64,000 nt of DNA from CALMFG01 sp963674805 (lineage in GTDB: Bacteria > Bacillota > Clostridia > Christensenellales > CALMFG01): contig CAXXNY010000026.1 of assembly GCA_963674805.2 (NCBI GenBank), positions 1 through 64,000 of the forward strand, read 5' to 3'. The notes under the pieces were generated by a model. The model was not told the DNA's origin. It searched no databases and saw only the letters and a list, made by a program, of their open reading frames with translations. The translations under genes were made by a program, and so were the position numbers. The number at the start of each line of letters is the position of its first letter. Positions within the stretch are counted from its first letter, which is position 1. Of this stretch, positions 40,706 to 51,070 are shown one piece after another.

Positions 40706-41067
40706 TGGACAAGAGACAACTCGGCCGGTACGGCGAGAAACAGGCACTGAAATATCTCGTCAACCACGGATACACGATTATAGATTATAACTATTACTCA
40801 CGGTACGGCGAGATTGATATTGTCGCCAGCATCCAGGGGATTTATGTGTTTGTAGAGGTCAAGACCCGGACAAGCAGAGCATACGGCAGCGCCGCGGAGG
40901 CGGTATCGCCGGTTAAACAGCGGCGCATGGTCATGACCGCGCAGGATTATATTCAAAAGCACAAAATTGAAGATGTGCTCGCACGGTTTGATGTGATTGA
41001 GGTTTATATCGAAAACGAAAGTATCAAACTCAACCATATCAAAAACGCATTTGAAGCAGGAATCTGA
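40705..41067 (+). CDS. yraN: YraN-family endonuclease-like protein (UPF0102)
   Basis: 120 residues with a nuclease-like fold: RYGEKQALKYLVNHGYTI, YYSRYGEIDIVA, VFVEVKTRTS, the E-x-D...E-x-K arrangement of restriction-type nucleases. The function is not established. ATG 40705 shares a base with the rnhB stop (TAATG). Confidence 0.92.
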   Translation: MDKRQLGRYGEKQALKYLVNHGYTIIDYNYYSRYGEIDIVASIQGIYVFVEVKTRTSRAYGSAAEAVSPVKQRRMVMTAQDYIQKHKIEDVLARFDVIEVYIENESIKLNHIKNAFEAGI

Positions 41068-41078
41068 CAGGTGTACGC

Positions 41079-44000
41079 ATGAAAAAAACTTTTATTCTCT
41101 TCATATTAATACTATTGTTAATCAGCCCGATATCCGCTTTTTCGGCAGGTAACAACCGTGTTGAAAACGGGGATTTTGAAGACTTTAAAAACATCAGCGG
41201 TGATTGGGAAACGTTTATTTATGATGAAACAAAACCCGGGACAACGCTGGAATTTGTCAATGAGGATGAAAATGCATATGCGCGGCTGGGATGCACATCG
41301 CCCAACTATGTCAGCATCAGTCAGCCGGTATTTTTAAGCGCCGCCACATCATATGAAATCGGCGCAAAGATTAAGGCAGAATCGGTGTCATCATCCGGCA
41401 TCGGCGCATATATCCGGCTAGAGGAAAACCAGGGCGAATCAAAGCAGATTAAAGGCTCGACGGATGACTGGCAAAACGTATCATTTTATATCACAACACT
41501 GGGCACAGACGTTTATACGACGATTGAAATCGGCATCGGGGATATGGATGCGCTTAGCTCCGGCACCATTTTAGTCGATGATATCTATATCAGGCCGCGT
41601 GCAGTCGTACCTGATGAAGCCGGAATGACTGTCATTAATCCGGATCCGGGACAGGAAACCGTACAGCAGCCGGAAACCGAAGTAACGGTTGTCGATCCGC
41701 TTTTTAACGATAACGAAAAACTGGCGATTATCTGCCTGCTGTTCTGTGCAGCTGTATTTATGGTACTGCTGACCTGGTACACATCAAAAAACCGTCCGGT
41801 TGTATCCAAAAATAATTTATCTCCGCCGATACCTGCCATCGTTTTAACGGGCGGTATTCTGCTGATTGTTGTTTTTAAATATGTGGTGGCTTCCTTTGGC
41901 ACAGATCTTTCGAGCGATCTCGGGTACTTTTCGTACTGGTCGCAGGAACTGGTCAACACCGGCTTTAAGGATTTCTATGAAACCATAAGGGTGAATTATC
42001 CGACCGGATACATGTACGTGCTCTATCTTATCGGGTTAATCGGAAAAGGACTCGGGATTGCATCCGGCGAGATGCTTTATGTGCTGTTGATCAAAACGCC
42101 GGTTATTATCGCAGAGGTATTAACGGCTTTGATGATATATTGGATATCACGCAGGCACATCGGCAACCGGAACGGATTGATTCTATCGCTGATTGTGCTG
42201 CTGAATCCCGCGATGCTGATGAATACATCGAGCTGGGGCCAGATCGACGCGGTGTTTACGCTTGCGATTATTCTGACAGTCTATCTGATGCAGGAAGACC
42301 GGCCCATGCTGGCAGCGATTGCATACGGCGGGGCCATGCTGATTAAAACCCAGGCGATTTTATTCCTGCCGGTTGTGGGCGCTTATTACCTGTCGCTGTT
42401 TTTACGCGACCGCGATGTAAAGGCCAATTTAAAAGATTTCTTTTTAAGCATCCTGATTGTTATCGGCATGTTTATTCTAATATCAGCACCTTTTATGGGC
42501 GAGCAAGGCATATTCTGGCCGGTGAAGTTTTTCTTCTCATCCGCCTATACCTTTGATTACAGCTCAATGAATGCGTTTAATTTTTATACGCTTTTCGGCG
42601 GCAACTATGCACGTTTTTCAGACTCGTTCATGCTGCTGACCTATCAGGCGTGGGGGTATATTTTCATCACGCTGTTCAGCCTGTCCACATTATTTTTAGT
42701 CTTTAAAAATCACAATAAGTACGGGCTCTTCCTGACCGCCGCATTTATTCTTGGCGCTGTTTTTACCTTTGGACATGGCATGCATGAACGGTATATCATA
42801 CCGCTTCCGGTACTGTTGTTCTTTGCGTATATCTACCTGAAAGACAGGCGGATACTCAATGCCGCCATGCTCTATACGGTTTTTGCGCTGCTCAGCCAGG
42901 CAGCGGTCTTGTTCTTCTTCGGAGAATCATTCTATAGCGTGATTGTCGTTTTTATGTCGCTGTTCGGCGTCGGGTGCTTCGGGTATCTGGTGTATTTGGT
43001 TTATGTCTTCTTAATAAAAAGCGGTACCGTGATTGCACCTCTGGAAAAATCAAGGCCGGAGGAAATGAAGCGCCGGAACAAAGAACACACAAGGAAAGTA
43101 ATCAGCAGTATTTATCTGAAGTTAGCGGATAATCTGGTTAAAAAGGAAAAAACGGTACGATTGGATAAAACCGACCGGATTATGAAGATTGCGATGACGC
43201 TGGTTTATGCGATTGCGGCATTTATCAATCTCGGCTCGTTTAAAATACCGGACACTTTTTGGGAACCGGAAGAACAGGGCGAACAGCTGATCGTGGAGTT
43301 TGAGCAGGAAAGCACGGTTGACCAGATTAAATATTACTTTGGTCTTGGACAGTCGGACATCACCGTGAAAGGCTCTGAGGACGGCGCGTTCTTTTATGAC
43401 GTCGGTCTGCCGGGGGCGGAATCCGATACGTTTATTATTAACCATCAGCAAGGTATGATGTTCCGCTGGCAGTTTATTGATACTGGTTTTAACAGCCGCT
43501 TTGTACAGATGACCTTTGATCAGGCGGATGTGGAAGTCCGGCAAATCAGCTTTATCGACCAGGCAGGCAATGTGATTCCTGTGAAGTCGGCATTTACCGG
43601 GACCGGCGAAGCCGTGACCACCGCAACCGATAACGCGGCATTAACGCCGGACGCGGTCGGCTATATGGAAAATATGTACTTTGATGAAATCTATCATGCG
43701 CGCACCGCATATGAGATGATTAATCATGATAATTTATATGAAATCACACATCCGCCGCTAGGCAAAGTCCTGATGTCAATCGGCATCCGTATCTTCGGAA
43801 TGAATTCGTTCGGCTGGCGGTTTATGGGTACGCTGATCGGCATTCTGATGCTGCCTGTCATGTATCTGTTCGCGAAACGGCTGACAAAGCGGACGACCTT
43901 CGCTGTGATTGCGACCTTCTTATTGATGTTTGATTTTATGCATTTTGCACAGACGCGAATGGCGACCATCGACAGCTATGCCGTGTTCTTTATCATGCTG

Positions 44001-44942
44001 ATGTTCCTGTTTATGTACCGCTATGTCACCATGAACTATAACCGCAACAAGCTGTATCGTACCTTTCTGCCGCTGTTACTATGCGGTATCGCGTTTGGGA
44101 TGGGTGCGGCGACCAAGTGGCTGTGCCTGTATGCCGGCGCAGGGCTTGCGGTCATCTTCTTTTATACGATGTTTAAACGCTACTTTGAATACCGTGGCGC
44201 TAAACTGATGTTAAAACAGGGCGGAGGCGAATACCGGGCCTATTACCAGCGTACGGTGGAGACCTACCCGTATAAAACAGCCATGACACTGCTGTTTTGC
44301 ATCATTGCATTTATCCTGATACCAGCACTGATTTATTATCTGTCTTATCTGCCGTATACGAAAATTGAAACGCGGCCGTATGACTTTAAAATGATACTGG
44401 ATAACCAGACATATATGTGGAATTATCACTCGCACCTCGACACCTCAGCCGACCCGCATCCGTTTGCCTCCAGATGGTCTACCTGGCTTTTAGATATCCG
44501 GCCGATTTATCTGTTCCGCGGCACCGGATATCCGGATGACATCCTTTCATCACTGTCTTCGTTCGGCAATCCGTTTGTATGGTGGGCGTTGTTCCCGGCG
44601 ATTATTATCATTTTAATCGCAAAATATAATGACTACAGCTATAACGGGGCGCTGGGGTTTGTGACGGCGGCTGGATTGTCCGAACTGCTCCCATGGGTGT
44701 TCATCACAAGGGAAACCTATATTTACCATTACTTTGCGACCGTGCCGTTCCTGATACTGATCATTGCATTGGCATGCAAATATATCTGGGATAAAACGAA
44801 ACACGGAAAGTATTTTATATTATTGTATATGCTGGTGGTCGCAGCGGCATTTTTCATGTTCTATCCGGTTATTACGGGCGTTCCGACTGCTCGCGGATAT
44901 GTGGAAGGATTAAGGTGGCTGGAGTCCTGGCCGTTCTATTAA
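41079..44942 (+). CDS. Giant membrane protein: carbohydrate-binding domain + Gpi18-like GT-C + PMT (GT39) GT-C fusion
   Basis: 1287 residues. In order: signal peptide (1-24); a beta-sandwich like CBM4/9 (about 28-175; VENGDFEDF, ILVDDIYI); a Pro/Glu linker; a first polytopic part (about 213-655) resembling Gpi18-type mannosyltransferases, with SSDLGYFSYWSQEL, NYPTGYMYVLYL and SSWGQIDA near 384; a basic cytoplasmic stretch (about 660-705); a discoidin-like extracytoplasmic insert (about 735-850); and a second polytopic part (about 860-1287) of the PMT/ArnT class with D869-E-x-YHA and HPPLGK 891-896. It probably moves sugars from a polyprenyl-phosphate carrier to an outside acceptor. Donor and acceptor are unknown. 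11 bases after yraN, so probably in the same operon. Confidence 0.85.
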   Translation: MKKTFILFILILLLISPISAFSAGNNRVENGDFEDFKNISGDWETFIYDETKPGTTLEFVNEDENAYARLGCTSPNYVSISQPVFLSAATSYEIGAKIKAESVSSSGIGAYIRLEENQGESKQIKGSTDDWQNVSFYITTLGTDVYTTIEIGIGDMDALSSGTILVDDIYIRPRAVVPDEAGMTVINPDPGQETVQQPETEVTVVDPLFNDNEKLAIICLLFCAAVFMVLLTWYTSKNRPVVSKNNLSPPIPAIVLTGGILLIVVFKYVVASFGTDLSSDLGYFSYWSQELVNTGFKDFYETIRVNYPTGYMYVLYLIGLIGKGLGIASGEMLYVLLIKTPVIIAEVLTALMIYWISRRHIGNRNGLILSLIVLLNPAMLMNTSSWGQIDAVFTLAIILTVYLMQEDRPMLAAIAYGGAMLIKTQAILFLPVVGAYYLSLFLRDRDVKANLKDFFLSILIVIGMFILISAPFMGEQGIFWPVKFFFSSAYTFDYSSMNAFNFYTLFGGNYARFSDSFMLLTYQAWGYIFITLFSLSTLFLVFKNHNKYGLFLTAAFILGAVFTFGHGMHERYIIPLPVLLFFAYIYLKDRRILNAAMLYTVFALLSQAAVLFFFGESFYSVIVVFMSLFGVGCFGYLVYLVYVFLIKSGTVIAPLEKSRPEEMKRRNKEHTRKVISSIYLKLADNLVKKEKTVRLDKTDRIMKIAMTLVYAIAAFINLGSFKIPDTFWEPEEQGEQLIVEFEQESTVDQIKYYFGLGQSDITVKGSEDGAFFYDVGLPGAESDTFIINHQQGMMFRWQFIDTGFNSRFVQMTFDQADVEVRQISFIDQAGNVIPVKSAFTGTGEAVTTATDNAALTPDAVGYMENMYFDEIYHARTAYEMINHDNLYEITHPPLGKVLMSIGIRIFGMNSFGWRFMGTLIGILMLPVMYLFAKRLTKRTTFAVIATFLLMFDFMHFAQTRMATIDSYAVFFIMLMFLFMYRYVTMNYNRNKLYRTFLPLLLCGIAFGMGAATKWLCLYAGAGLAVIFFYTMFKRYFEYRGAKLMLKQGGGEYRAYYQRTVETYPYKTAMTLLFCIIAFILIPALIYYLSYLPYTKIETRPYDFKMILDNQTYMWNYHSHLDTSADPHPFASRWSTWLLDIRPIYLFRGTGYPDDILSSLSSFGNPFVWWALFPAIIIILIAKYNDYSYNGALGFVTAAGLSELLPWVFITRETYIYHYFATVPFLILIIALACKYIWDKTKHGKYFILLYMLVVAAAFFMFYPVITGVPTARGYVEGLRWLESWPFY

Positions 44943-44958
44943 TAAATCGGAGCATAAG

Positions 44959-46484
44959 ATGTTTGCAAAAGTGGAGAGCATGGCACTGGAAGGGCTGAAC
45001 GGATACCGGGTCACTGTTGAGGCGGATATTTTTGACGGCCTTCCGGCATACGAGACAGTTGGATTGCCCGGCACTGCGGTGAAGGAATCCAAAGAGCGGA
45101 TACGTTCTGCAATTAAAAATTCAAATCTAAAATATCCGACACGGCGCATTACTGTTAACCTGGCACCTGCGGATATCCGTAAGGAAGGGCCGGTATATGA
45201 TCTGCCGATTGCGGTCGGACTGCTGGCGGCTGGCGGGCAGATTGCGGACATCCCGCAAAAAACCGTGTTTTTCGGCGAACTCGCTTTGGACGGAAAAATC
45301 AGAAAAGTAAACGGTATTCTACCGATGCTGATTGAGGCCGTTAAATTCGGATTTGAGTCGGCTGTGATTCCGGCGGAAAACGCGGCTGAAGCCGAATGTT
45401 TGGAACAAATCACGATTTACCCGGCCGGTACGTTGACTATGGTAGCCGATCATCTAAACGGTGATGCTGTGATTCAACCATTAAAAAGCAAACCGTTCGA
45501 TAGTATTCCTAACCGGACGGATGATATTATTGATTTTGCTGAAATCAAGGGGCAGGGGTTTGCCAAACGCGCCATGGAGATTGCGGCGGCAGGCGGCCAT
45601 AATATTCTATTGATCGGGCCTCCCGGATCGGGCAAGTCGATGCTGGCCAAGGCGCTGCCGGGCATCCTGCCGGATTTATGCTTTGACGAAGCGCTGGAAA
45701 TCACAAAAATACATTCGATTGCAGGATTAACCGGAGAAAACGGCATGATCAAATCACGGCCGTTCCGCGCACCTCATCATACGAACTCAACCGCGGCGCT
45801 CGCTGGCGGTGGTATTAAAGTCACTCCGGGGGATATCAGCCTCGCGCATTACGGGGTTTTATTTTTAGACGAACTGCCGGAGTTCCGGCGTGATGCGCTG
45901 GAAGCCTTGCGCCAGCCCATCGAGGATGGGGTGGTATCGGTGTCGCGGGTGAACGCAAAAGCGGTTTATCCGGCTGACTTTATGCTGGTGGCCGCAATGA
46001 ACCCGTGCCCGTGCGGCAACTATGGGTCACGGCTTCGGGAATGCCGGTGCACGCCGCGCCAGATTGCGGGTTATCTGGGCCGTATCAGCGGGCCGCTGCT
46101 AGACCGTATTGATATGCATATTGAGCTCAGCGAGGTGTCCTACGACGAACTCAGCGAAAAAAACCGGCAGAGACTTCTCAAGAAGTGAAAAACCGAGTGA
46201 ATGTGGCAAGAAAGTTACAGCACAAACGCTATCAAAATAAAAAAGTCTATACCAACGCTCAGTTGACCAATGCGATGGTCAAGACACACTGTAAAATTGA
46301 TAAAGAAGGCGAAGCGCTGATTAAAACGGCTTTTCATAAGCTGGACATCAGCGCCCGTTCGTATAACCGGATATTAAAGGTCGCGCGTACGATTGCGGAT
46401 TTGGACGGATGCGAGGCGATCCAGCCGTCGCACATTGCGCAGGCGATACAGTTCCGGACTTTGGACAGAAAGTATTGGGGATAA
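44959..46484 (+). CDS. comM: ComM/YifB Mg-chelatase-like AAA+ protein, interrupted by a -1 frame change
   Basis: ComM is a hexameric helicase aiding branch migration in natural transformation. Part 1 (44959-46188, 409 residues) has the Lon-protease-like N-domain, Walker A LLIGPPGSGKSMLAKALPG, FRAPHHTNSTAALAGGG, LFLDELPEF and the zinc-finger-like MNPCPCGNYG...CRCTP. It stops at TGA 46186. Part 2 (to 46484) gives the missing C-domain (YTNAQLTNAMVKTHC, SARSYNRILKVARTIADLDG). A -1 shift at AAAAAAC (46158-46164) joins them as KKPAETSQEVKNRVNVARKL, a normal ComM of about 508 residues. It may be programmed frameshifting, a true mutation, or a sequencing error in an A run. GTG 46185 overlapping the stop also allows reinitiation. 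Confidence 0.85.
46158..46164 (+). other. Slippery heptamer A AAA AAC inside comM
   Basis: In the reading frame of the first part the codons are AAA (46159-46161) and AAC (46162-46164), preceded by A, exactly the X XXY YYZ form used for -1 frameshifting (the same heptamer as MMTV gag-pro). Eight bases downstream, ACTTC and GAAGT form a small hairpin with loop TCAA, overlapping the 0-frame TGA. Confidence 0.55.
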
Positions 46485-46489
46485 CCGAC

Positions 46490-47581
46490 GTGGACACACA
46501 TAAACGATACTGGATTTGGCTGAGCTCGCTGGTCAAAATCGGCCCAAAAGCGTTTTATGATGTTTTGGCCGAATTTGAGGATGCAAAAAATGTGTGGGAT
46601 GCGGTAAAGCTGAATACGCGTGCATTTGATTTTTTAAGCGATGACCAAAAGGCGTGCATTTTTCAGTATCATACAGAAGATTACATCGATGATCTGATTG
46701 CGGACTGCCAGAAAAAAGATATCATGCCGGTGACTCGGCTGGACGATGTGTATCCTGCGCTATTGGCGGAAATCAAGACGCCGCCGCCGACCCTTTACAT
46801 AAAAGGCGATGTCAGTGGATTAAACGATAGAACCATCGCTGTGGTTGGGACGCGAAAAGCGGGCAGACAAGCTGTCAAATATACCGAGGAATTAACTGCC
46901 GATCTTTCGAGAAGCGGCGTCAGCATCGTGTCCGGAATGGCGCGGGGAATTGACACAGCCGCACATACGGGCGCCCTTAACGGTATCAGCCCGACATACG
47001 GCGTACTCGGATGCGGCGCTGATGTGATTTACCCTAAAGAGAACGCGGCACTGTATGAAAAGATTCTTCAAAACGGCGCGATTATTTCGGAATATCTGCC
47101 GGGAGCGCCGCCGCTGACCATGAATTTCCCGATGCGGAACCGCATCATCAGCGGGCTGTCACGCGCGGTTGTGGTTGTGGAATCCATGCTTAAGGGCGGT
47201 GCGAATATCACGGTGAAATACGCAATCGAACAGGGACGTGATGTCATGGCCGTGCCGGATGCACCGCATAATAAGTATTCACAGCTGCCGAATTTTATCA
47301 TCAAAAACGGCGGTATTATGGTCGAATCGGCGGAGGATATTTTACGTGAATTCGGCTGGGGACACACCCGAACAAAACGTAAAAAACCTGTGAACACCCA
47401 ATTACAGCTTGATTTTTTTGAACAGCGAATATATAATTTGCTCTTGCAAGGCGATTTTTCCATTGAAGAAATCGAAAACAGGGTGGATATGGCGGCTTCT
47501 GCGCTTTATTCCAGCCTGACGATGATGGAGATGAAGGGAATTATCCAGCGTCTCCCGGGGAACTCGTTCGGTATTAAATAA
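46490..47581 (+). CDS. dprA: DNA processing protein DprA (Smf)
   Basis: Binds incoming ssDNA and loads RecA during transformation. 363 residues: N-terminal helical part (YWIWLSSLVKIGPKAFYDVL), Rossmann domain (VGTRKAGRQAVKYTEEL, VSGMARGIDTAAHTGAL, FPMRNRIISGLSRAVVVVE) and a C-terminal winged helix (GDFSIEEIENRVDMAASALY). GTG 46490 lies 9 bases after GGGG; the frame is open from 46409 inside comM. The comM-dprA-topA order is usual in Bacillota. Confidence 0.95.
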   Translation: MDTHKRYWIWLSSLVKIGPKAFYDVLAEFEDAKNVWDAVKLNTRAFDFLSDDQKACIFQYHTEDYIDDLIADCQKKDIMPVTRLDDVYPALLAEIKTPPPTLYIKGDVSGLNDRTIAVVGTRKAGRQAVKYTEELTADLSRSGVSIVSGMARGIDTAAHTGALNGISPTYGVLGCGADVIYPKENAALYEKILQNGAIISEYLPGAPPLTMNFPMRNRIISGLSRAVVVVESMLKGGANITVKYAIEQGRDVMAVPDAPHNKYSQLPNFIIKNGGIMVESAEDILREFGWGHTRTKRKKPVNTQLQLDFFEQRIYNLLLQGDFSIEEIENRVDMAASALYSSLTMMEMKGIIQRLPGNSFGIK

Positions 47582-47619
47582 GTAAGCACTAAATCGACTC
47601 CAACCGAAAGGCGGAATAT

Positions 47620-49749
47620 ATGGCGACCAGTCAGGCAAAAGAAAAACCGAAAAGTGATAAAACGCTGGTGATTGTGGAATCGCCCGCAAAAGCAAAAACG
47701 ATCGGCAAGTTTCTGGGAAAGGGTTATGATGTTAAGGCATCTAACGGGCATATCCGTGACCTTCCAAAATCAAAAATAGGGATTGATATTGAGAACGATT
47801 TTGAACCGCAGTATATTAATATTCGCGGCAAAGGCGATATTATCAAGAGCCTGAAAACCGAAGCGGGCAAGGCCAAAAGCGTTTACCTCGCAACTGACCC
47901 GGACCGCGAAGGGGAAGCGATCTCCTGGCATATCGCGAATATTCTGGGGATTGACGACCGCGATGTCTGCCGGATTGAATTTAATGAAATCACAAAATCC
48001 GCGATACAAAATGCGGTACAGCATCCGCGTCAGATTGATATGGATCTGGTTAACGCTCAGCAGGCAAGACGTCTGCTTGACCGGTTGGTTGGTTATAAAA
48101 TCAGCCCGATTTTGTGGTATAAAGTAAAACGCGGATTAAGCGCCGGAAGGGTGCAGTCCGTGGCGGTGCGCATGATCTGCGACCGTGAGGAAGAGATAAG
48201 AAGCTTTATTCCGGTTGAATACTGGACCATCGGTGTGACGCTGAAAACCGAAGACGGGGAATTGTTTGAAGCCCGTTTTTACGGTAAAGACGGTAAAAAG
48301 TTGGATTTGGATAAAAAAGCGGATGCCGATCAGGTTTTAGCGGCGATACAGTCCAAAGACTTTGTCGTGATGGATGTTAAGGAAACCGTACGCAAGCGTC
48401 GTCCGTCCGCACCGTTTTCGACATCAACGCTGCAGCAGGATGCGTCGCGTAAGCTGAGATTTTCGACACGCAAAACCATGATGATTGCCCAACAGCTTTA
48501 TGAAGGGATTGACATCGGCAGCGACGGCTCGACAGGACTTGTCACCTATATCAGAACCGATACCACCCGTATCTCAAACGAAGCGATTGCTGCGGTCAGG
48601 GATACGATTAAAGAAACATACGGCGCGGATTATCTTCCGGATGCACCGAATGTTTATAAGACAAAGAAAAATGCACAGGATGCACATGAAGCCATCCGGC
48701 CGACCCGACTTGACTTAACGCCGGACAAGGTGAAATCCGTACTGACGAACGATCAATATAAGCTGTACAGCTTAATCTATAACCGCTTTGTGGCGTCCCA
48801 GATGACACCGGCATTGTTTGATTCCGTGAACGCGGACATTGAGTCCGGCGGCTATACCTTTAAAGCGAGCGGGCAGCGATTGAAGTTTAAAGGCTTCTTA
48901 GCGGTCTATAAGAATTATGCGGAAGACGAAGCAGAAGACAAAAATTCATTACTGCCGCCTCTGAAAAACAGTGATGTCTGTAAACTGGTAAAAACCGATC
49001 CCAGCCAGAACTTTACGCAGCCGCCGGCACGCTATAATGAAGCGTCGCTGGTGCGTGCGCTGGAAGAGAAGGGTATCGGACGGCCGAGTACCTATGCGCC
49101 GATCATTTCCACGATTATTGACAGAAAATATGTTGTGCGTGAAGAACGCGTATTAAAGCCGACCTTTTTAGGCGAAGCGGTCACGAATTTATTAAAAGAG
49201 CATTTTACGAATATTATCGACATCGCTTTTACCGCAGAGATGGAAGATAAGCTCGACAATATCGAAAACGGCGATAAAAACTGGAAGGAGATTCTGCAGG
49301 ATTTCTACGGTCCGTTTGAAAAATTACTGGATAATGCGGATAATATCCAGCGTGTTGAACTGCCCGTTGTGACCACAGATGAAATCTGTGAAAACTGCGG
49401 CGCGAATATGATTATCAAAGACGGGCGTTTCGGCGAGTTTTTGGCATGCCCGAACTATCCGGAATGTAAAACCACCAAAAAGATTGTGAAATACGTAGAC
49501 GCACCCTGCCCGAAGTGCGGCAAGCGTGTGGTTGAAAAACGCTCGAATAAGTCACGTAAACTGTTTTATGGCTGTGAAGGTTATCCTGAATGTGATTTTG
49601 TGTCTTGGGATAAACCGCTGGCGGAGCACTGTGAAACCTGCGGGTCTTATATGGTGCTGAAAAAGCGGACAAAGGGTGAAGACTATAAAAAGTGTTCAAA
49701 CCCGGAATGCCCGACAAACCAGAAGAAAACCCAAACTGATGAAGAATAG
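47620..49749 (+). CDS. topA: DNA topoisomerase I
   Basis: Relaxes negative supercoils (type IA). 709 residues: Toprim LVIVESPAKAKTIGKFLG, DPDREGEAISWHI, active Tyr in GLVTYIRTDTTRIS, EKGIGRPSTYAPIISTI, then three C-terminal zinc ribbons (CENCG...CPNYPEC, CPKCGKR...CEGYPEC, CETCG...CSNPEC). AAGGCGG lies 6 bases before the ATG. Its last codons overlap trmFO by 11 bases. Confidence 0.97.
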   Translation: MATSQAKEKPKSDKTLVIVESPAKAKTIGKFLGKGYDVKASNGHIRDLPKSKIGIDIENDFEPQYINIRGKGDIIKSLKTEAGKAKSVYLATDPDREGEAISWHIANILGIDDRDVCRIEFNEITKSAIQNAVQHPRQIDMDLVNAQQARRLLDRLVGYKISPILWYKVKRGLSAGRVQSVAVRMICDREEEIRSFIPVEYWTIGVTLKTEDGELFEARFYGKDGKKLDLDKKADADQVLAAIQSKDFVVMDVKETVRKRRPSAPFSTSTLQQDASRKLRFSTRKTMMIAQQLYEGIDIGSDGSTGLVTYIRTDTTRISNEAIAAVRDTIKETYGADYLPDAPNVYKTKKNAQDAHEAIRPTRLDLTPDKVKSVLTNDQYKLYSLIYNRFVASQMTPALFDSVNADIESGGYTFKASGQRLKFKGFLAVYKNYAEDEAEDKNSLLPPLKNSDVCKLVKTDPSQNFTQPPARYNEASLVRALEEKGIGRPSTYAPIISTIIDRKYVVREERVLKPTFLGEAVTNLLKEHFTNIIDIAFTAEMEDKLDNIENGDKNWKEILQDFYGPFEKLLDNADNIQRVELPVVTTDEICENCGANMIIKDGRFGEFLACPNYPECKTTKKIVKYVDAPCPKCGKRVVEKRSNKSRKLFYGCEGYPECDFVSWDKPLAEHCETCGSYMVLKKRTKGEDYKKCSNPECPTNQKKTQTDEE

Positions 49750-51070
49750 TGTAACGGTCATCGGAGCCGGGCTCGCAGGATGTGAGGCGGCATATCAGAT
49801 GGCAAAACGCGGCATCAAAGTTACGCTGTATGAGATGAAGCCGGAAAAGAAATCCGATGCGCATCATCTGGATGGCTTTGCCGAACTGGTCTGCTCAAAC
49901 TCACTGAAGTCTGACCGTCTGGAAAATGCTGCGGGACTGCTGAAAGCCGAAATGCGCATACTGGATTCACTGGTTTTGAAAGCGGCAGATGAGACCGCTG
50001 TTCCTGCTGGCGGTGCGTTGGCGGTAGACCGGCTGAAATTCTCAGAGGCCGTCACGACTGCCATTGCGTCGGATCCGAACATCACGGTAATCAATCAGGA
50101 GATGACCGATGTACCGGATGACGGCATCACCGTTATTGCGACCGGACCGCTGACATCGGATTCATTATCCGATACAATCCGTAAGCTGGTCGGCCAGGAC
50201 CATTTAAGCTTTTATGACGCGGCGGCGCCGATTGTCACCAAAGACAGCATCGATATGGATGTTGCCTTTTTTGCTTCCCGATATGACAAGGGCGGGGATG
50301 ATTATTTAAATTGCCCGATGAACAAAGATGAATATACTGCCTTTTATCAGGCGCTGGTTGGGGCAGAGACCGTACCCTTAAAATCGTTTGAAAACCAAAC
50401 GGTATTCGAAGCCTGCATGCCGGTTGAAACACTGGCCAGGCGCGGGCTGGATACCCTGCTGTTCGGCCCGCTTAAACCTGTTGGTCTAACTGACCCCGGA
50501 ACCGGAAGGCGTCCGCATGCAGTGGTTCAGCTGAGAAAAGAAGACGCTGAAGGCAGTATGTATAATCTGGTCGGATTCCAGACAAACCTGAAGCACGGCG
50601 AGCAGAAGCGCGTTTTTTCCATGATACCGGGTTTGCAGAATGCCGAATTTGTAAGGCTGGGCGTCATGCACCGTAACACCTTTATTAATTCACCCAAAAT
50701 ACTGGACGAGCGGTTCAGGATGAAAGCCCACCCGAATATTTATTTCGCCGGACAGATTACGGGCGTGGAAGGATATGTTGAATCCGCAGCTTCCGGACTG
50801 ATGGCAGGGATGTATGCATGGTCTGATATCACAGGCAACACTATCATGTCATTGGATAATACCTGCGCATTGGGGGCGTTGTCACAGTACGTTTCCCAAT
50901 CGTTAACAAATAGTTTCCAACCGATGCATGTTAACTTTGCTATAATAAATGCATTAAACGAACGGATTAAACAAAAGCAGGCTCGGAATTTAAAGGTTTC
51001 TGAGCGGGCATTGGCTTATATAGAAGATTTTAAACGCGGATTAAACGCGGCGGAGGCAGAGAATGTTTAA
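49739..51070 (+). CDS. trmFO: Folate/FAD-dependent tRNA U54 methyltransferase TrmFO
   Basis: Makes ribothymidine 54 using methylene-tetrahydrofolate. 443 residues: FAD-binding VTVIGAGLAGCEAAYQMAK, ELVCSNSLKSD, FEACMPVETLARRG, GQITGVEGYVESAASGLMAG. ATG 49739 lies inside the end of topA with no strong ribosome site, so translation is probably coupled. hslV starts within its last codons. Confidence 0.95.
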   Translation: MKNSVTVIGAGLAGCEAAYQMAKRGIKVTLYEMKPEKKSDAHHLDGFAELVCSNSLKSDRLENAAGLLKAEMRILDSLVLKAADETAVPAGGALAVDRLKFSEAVTTAIASDPNITVINQEMTDVPDDGITVIATGPLTSDSLSDTIRKLVGQDHLSFYDAAAPIVTKDSIDMDVAFFASRYDKGGDDYLNCPMNKDEYTAFYQALVGAETVPLKSFENQTVFEACMPVETLARRGLDTLLFGPLKPVGLTDPGTGRRPHAVVQLRKEDAEGSMYNLVGFQTNLKHGEQKRVFSMIPGLQNAEFVRLGVMHRNTFINSPKILDERFRMKAHPNIYFAGQITGVEGYVESAASGLMAGMYAWSDITGNTIMSLDNTCALGALSQYVSQSLTNSFQPMHVNFAIINALNERIKQKQARNLKVSERALAYIEDFKRGLNAAEAENV

